Source: DATBFG01 sp036558645 (GTDB lineage: Bacteria; Acidobacteriota; Terriglobia; Terriglobales; Acidobacteriaceae). Taken from it: a DNA stretch of 64,000 bases. Shown here in pieces: positions 62,263-64,000 of the stretch. Position numbers and translations under genes: made by a program. The first letter of the stretch is position 1. Each line of letters starts with the position of its first letter. Below the pieces are notes generated by a model, which was not told the origin of the DNA, did not search any database, and was given only the letters and a program-made list of their open reading frames with translations. The DNA is taken from contig DATBFG010000030.1 of assembly GCA_036558645.1 (NCBI GenBank), forward strand, positions 1 to 64,000, in the 5' to 3' direction.

Positions 62263-62793
62263 TCATAAGAGCCGATCGCCTCGATAGATCAGCCGGCCAT
62301 CTATGACGCGCGCTTCATCCAGCATTTTGTGAGTTTGCACAGGGCCCGTGGCATTGATGTGCCAAACCTCATGGCCATGGGCCACCAGCCAGTCGGAAAC
62401 AAGCATGCGATGGCATTGAAAGTACATTCGCTCAGCGCACATGTAGGCAGTGCGGCCGTTCTCAGCGAGTTGAAGCAGCTTGTGGATACCTTCCTCGAAC
62501 TCGGTAGTCAGCATGTGGTCCGCGTAATTGCGAAACGAATCATTGCGAAGAGCAATGTTCGGCGAGTCGTCCCGAATCTTCTTTCGCCTTCCGCCTAGTT
62601 CTTTAATCCATACATATCGGATATCGGCCTTAGGCAGGGCCGCTTCCAGCGACTCACGATTGAAGTGAGGCAAACGCCGCGACATTGGGAGAGATCGTAT
62701 GTCGACCAGAGCCCTTATCTTGTGCGCTTTTAACGGATCAAGGAATTCCTCCAGGGTCCGCGTGGAATGGCCGATTGTGTAGAGAGAAGCCAA
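62263..62793 (-). CDS. DUF488 family protein
   Basis: The 176-residue cytoplasmic protein begins with SLYTIGHSTRTLEEFLDPLKAHKIRALVDIRSLP. It also has the family motifs PMSRRLPHFNRESL and AYMCAERMYFQCHRMLVSDWL. DUF488 proteins are small, Cys/His-containing and of unknown function; a role in nucleic-acid or metal chemistry is sometimes suggested. The start is a TTG that fits the family N-terminus. It lies 15 bases after the selA stop on the same strand, so it is probably co-transcribed with selA. Confidence 0.88.
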   Translation of the reverse strand: MASLYTIGHSTRTLEEFLDPLKAHKIRALVDIRSLPMSRRLPHFNRESLEAALPKADIRYVWIKELGGRRKKIRDDSPNIALRNDSFRNYADHMLTTEFEEGIHKLLQLAENGRTAYMCAERMYFQCHRMLVSDWLVAHGHEVWHINATGPVQTHKMLDEARVIDGRLIYRGDRLL

Positions 62794-62808
62794 CTTGAAT
62801 TCCGGGAT

Positions 62809-64000
62809 CTAGCTCGAAGAGCGGCTTTGAAGAGTGTCAGTCCGTTTCCCGGATAAATATTGCAGCGCGGCCAGCACAACTCCGTCCTGTTCAGGAAACA
62901 CGGTGCGCAGATCGAGCAGCACCCGGCCTTCCTCCACGCGCGCAATCAGCGGCGGTTCAAAATTCCGCAATCTCTCGGTTATTTCATCAGCACTCAGATT
63001 TTTTGCGGATATTGCGAGCAGCCGAGTCGGGAGAATCGCAGATGGCGCCGACCCGCCTCCTACAAGCGATCCGCCGTCGACGATTTCTAGCGTCAATTCG
63101 GCGGGACCAAGCTGTGAAACTATAGCTTTGGTACGTCGCTCAATCTCATGTACCGAAAGTCGCATCATGCGCAACAGCGGAATCGAATCGTGGTCCTGCT
63201 TTACATATGCCAGCAGCGTAGCTTCCAGCGCTGCATAGGTCAGCTTGTCGACACGCAGTGCGCGGAACAGCGAATTGGTGCGCATACGTGCAACCAGATC
63301 GCTGCGCCCACTGATTAACCCAGCCTGCGGACCACCCAACAACTTATCTCCGCTATAGCTGACCACATCCACGCCGATGCGAAGGCTATCAAGAACGCTG
63401 GGTTCACCACGGATTCCCATCGCACTCAGGTCAACCAGAGATCCACTGCCGAGGTCTTCCATCAGCGGAATGTTCCGGCTCCGCGACAACTTCACCAGCT
63501 CTTCGAGGGTTGGTTGCTCCGTGAACCCGGTGATCTCAAAATTTGAACGATGCACGCGGAGAAGCAGGCTCGTCTTCTCAGTGATTGCGCGCTCGTAGTC
63601 GGAAATCCGTGTGCGGTTCGTCGTTCCCACTTCCCGCAACATGGCATTGGATTTCGACATCACATCCGGGATGCGGAACGATCCCCCTATTTCAACCAGC
63701 TCTCCTCGGGAGACGATGACCTCGCCACCATTGGCCAGAGTATTCAACGCCAGCAAGACGGCTGCTGCGTTGTTGTTGACCACGATCGTGGACACGTCTC
63801 CTCTTGCGCCTCCCAGATCAAGCATCTTTCGAAAGAGCCGGTCCACGTGGACATCGCGCTTGCCTCGTTTGCCCTCCGCAATATCAAACTCCAGATTTGA
63901 ATAGGCGATGGATGACTCACGAATGTGGTCAATAGCCGCAGGGCTCAGCGGAGCGCGCCCAAGGTTCGTGTGAAGTATTACGCCAGTGGCGTTGATGACG
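62809..64000 (-). CDS. selA: L-seryl-tRNA(Sec) selenium transferase, 5' partial
   Basis: SelA converts Ser-tRNA-Sec to Sec-tRNA-Sec with selenophosphate and PLP. The visible 396 or so residues start at the window edge with VINATGVILHTNLGRAPLS, and further N-terminal sequence lies outside. The PLP lysine is in DVVSYSGDKLLGGPQAGLI. Conserved blocks VNNNAAAVLLALNTLANGGEVIVSRGELVEIGGSFRIPDVM and EVGTTNRTRISDYERAI are intact. An internal ATG at 63846 is not the true start because the frame is clearly SelA upstream of it. Together with selB it implies selenoprotein synthesis; selC and selD are not in the window. Confidence 0.96.
   Translation of the reverse strand, partial: VINATGVILHTNLGRAPLSPAAIDHIRESSIAYSNLEFDIAEGKRGKRDVHVDRLFRKMLDLGGARGDVSTIVVNNNAAAVLLALNTLANGGEVIVSRGELVEIGGSFRIPDVMSKSNAMLREVGTTNRTRISDYERAITEKTSLLLRVHRSNFEITGFTEQPTLEELVKLSRSRNIPLMEDLGSGSLVDLSAMGIRGEPSVLDSLRIGVDVVSYSGDKLLGGPQAGLISGRSDLVARMRTNSLFRALRVDKLTYAALEATLLAYVKQDHDSIPLLRMMRLSVHEIERRTKAIVSQLGPAELTLEIVDGGSLVGGGSAPSAILPTRLLAISAKNLSADEITERLRNFEPPLIARVEEGRVLLDLRTVFPEQDGVVLAALQYLSGKRTDTLQSRSSS

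Overview
The window is a 64 kb chromosomal segment of moderately high GC with densely packed genes on both strands. It contains no rRNA, tRNA, CRISPR array, phage or insertion sequence that I could recognise. The gene content suggests an Acidobacteriota genome of the Terriglobia / Koribacter type. The evidence is an ADOP-type MacB permease, a VWFA-related secreted protein, a PEGA-domain kinase-like protein, EXORDIUM-like secreted proteins, the order DUF1385-prfA-prmC, and the housekeeping proteins. This assignment is inferred from gene families, not from a marker search.

Layout. Positions 1-12.8 kb hold housekeeping and small accessory genes: serS, a PafA-like phosphatase translationally coupled to pyrD, an Asp-box protein, msrA, map, a His/Met-rich outer-membrane protein with a small Cys/His-rich secreted partner (possibly metal handling), a WalJ-type MBL hydrolase and a 3-hydroxyacyl-CoA dehydrogenase. 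Positions 12.8-17.8 kb hold a repeat-rich secreted protein, a cyclic-nucleotide sensor without a DNA-binding domain, a PEGA-domain protein whose kinase domain has lost its catalytic residues, and a beta-barrel protein. Positions 18-25.4 kb are export: an ADOP permease, then a DevBCA/MacAB-like set of two FtsX permeases, an HlyD adaptor and an ATPase. Positions 25.5-29.8 kb carry a winged-helix-like protein, a GT39 membrane glycosyltransferase, an isochorismatase-fold protein and a VWFA-related protein.

Positions 29.8-34.4 kb form a tight minus-strand operon. It encodes an RsbRD_N-like protein, a CoA-transferase, a two-cluster ferredoxin, and the alpha and fused beta-gamma subunits of a 2-oxoacid:ferredoxin oxidoreductase. 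A perfect TGTGA-N6-TCACA dyad lies in front of it. Positions 34.7-43.6 kb hold an esterase, a TPR protein, an APC permease, a two-domain multicopper oxidase, two FAD amine/amino-acid oxidases and a CDF metal exporter. Positions 43.6-54.8 kb hold an ATP-dependent DNA ligase, DUF1385-prfA-prmC, two paralogous EXORDIUM-like secreted proteins with an HExxE motif, and purL-purF. Positions 54.9-64 kb hold selB, an AhpD-like protein, a GNAT, trmFO, a membrane spermidine-synthase-like protein, acpS, DUF488 and a 5'-partial selA running off the window end. Selenocysteine insertion is therefore encoded, although no selC was recognised here.

The strongest leads are the kinase-dead PEGA protein, the CRP-type dyads beside a sensor-only Crp-like gene and beside the oxidoreductase operon, the beta-gamma fusion, the EXORDIUM-like pair, the dyads of the putative metal cluster, and the dispersed-repeat-like insertion in the DNA ligase. 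No element looks like a wholly new system on sequence alone.
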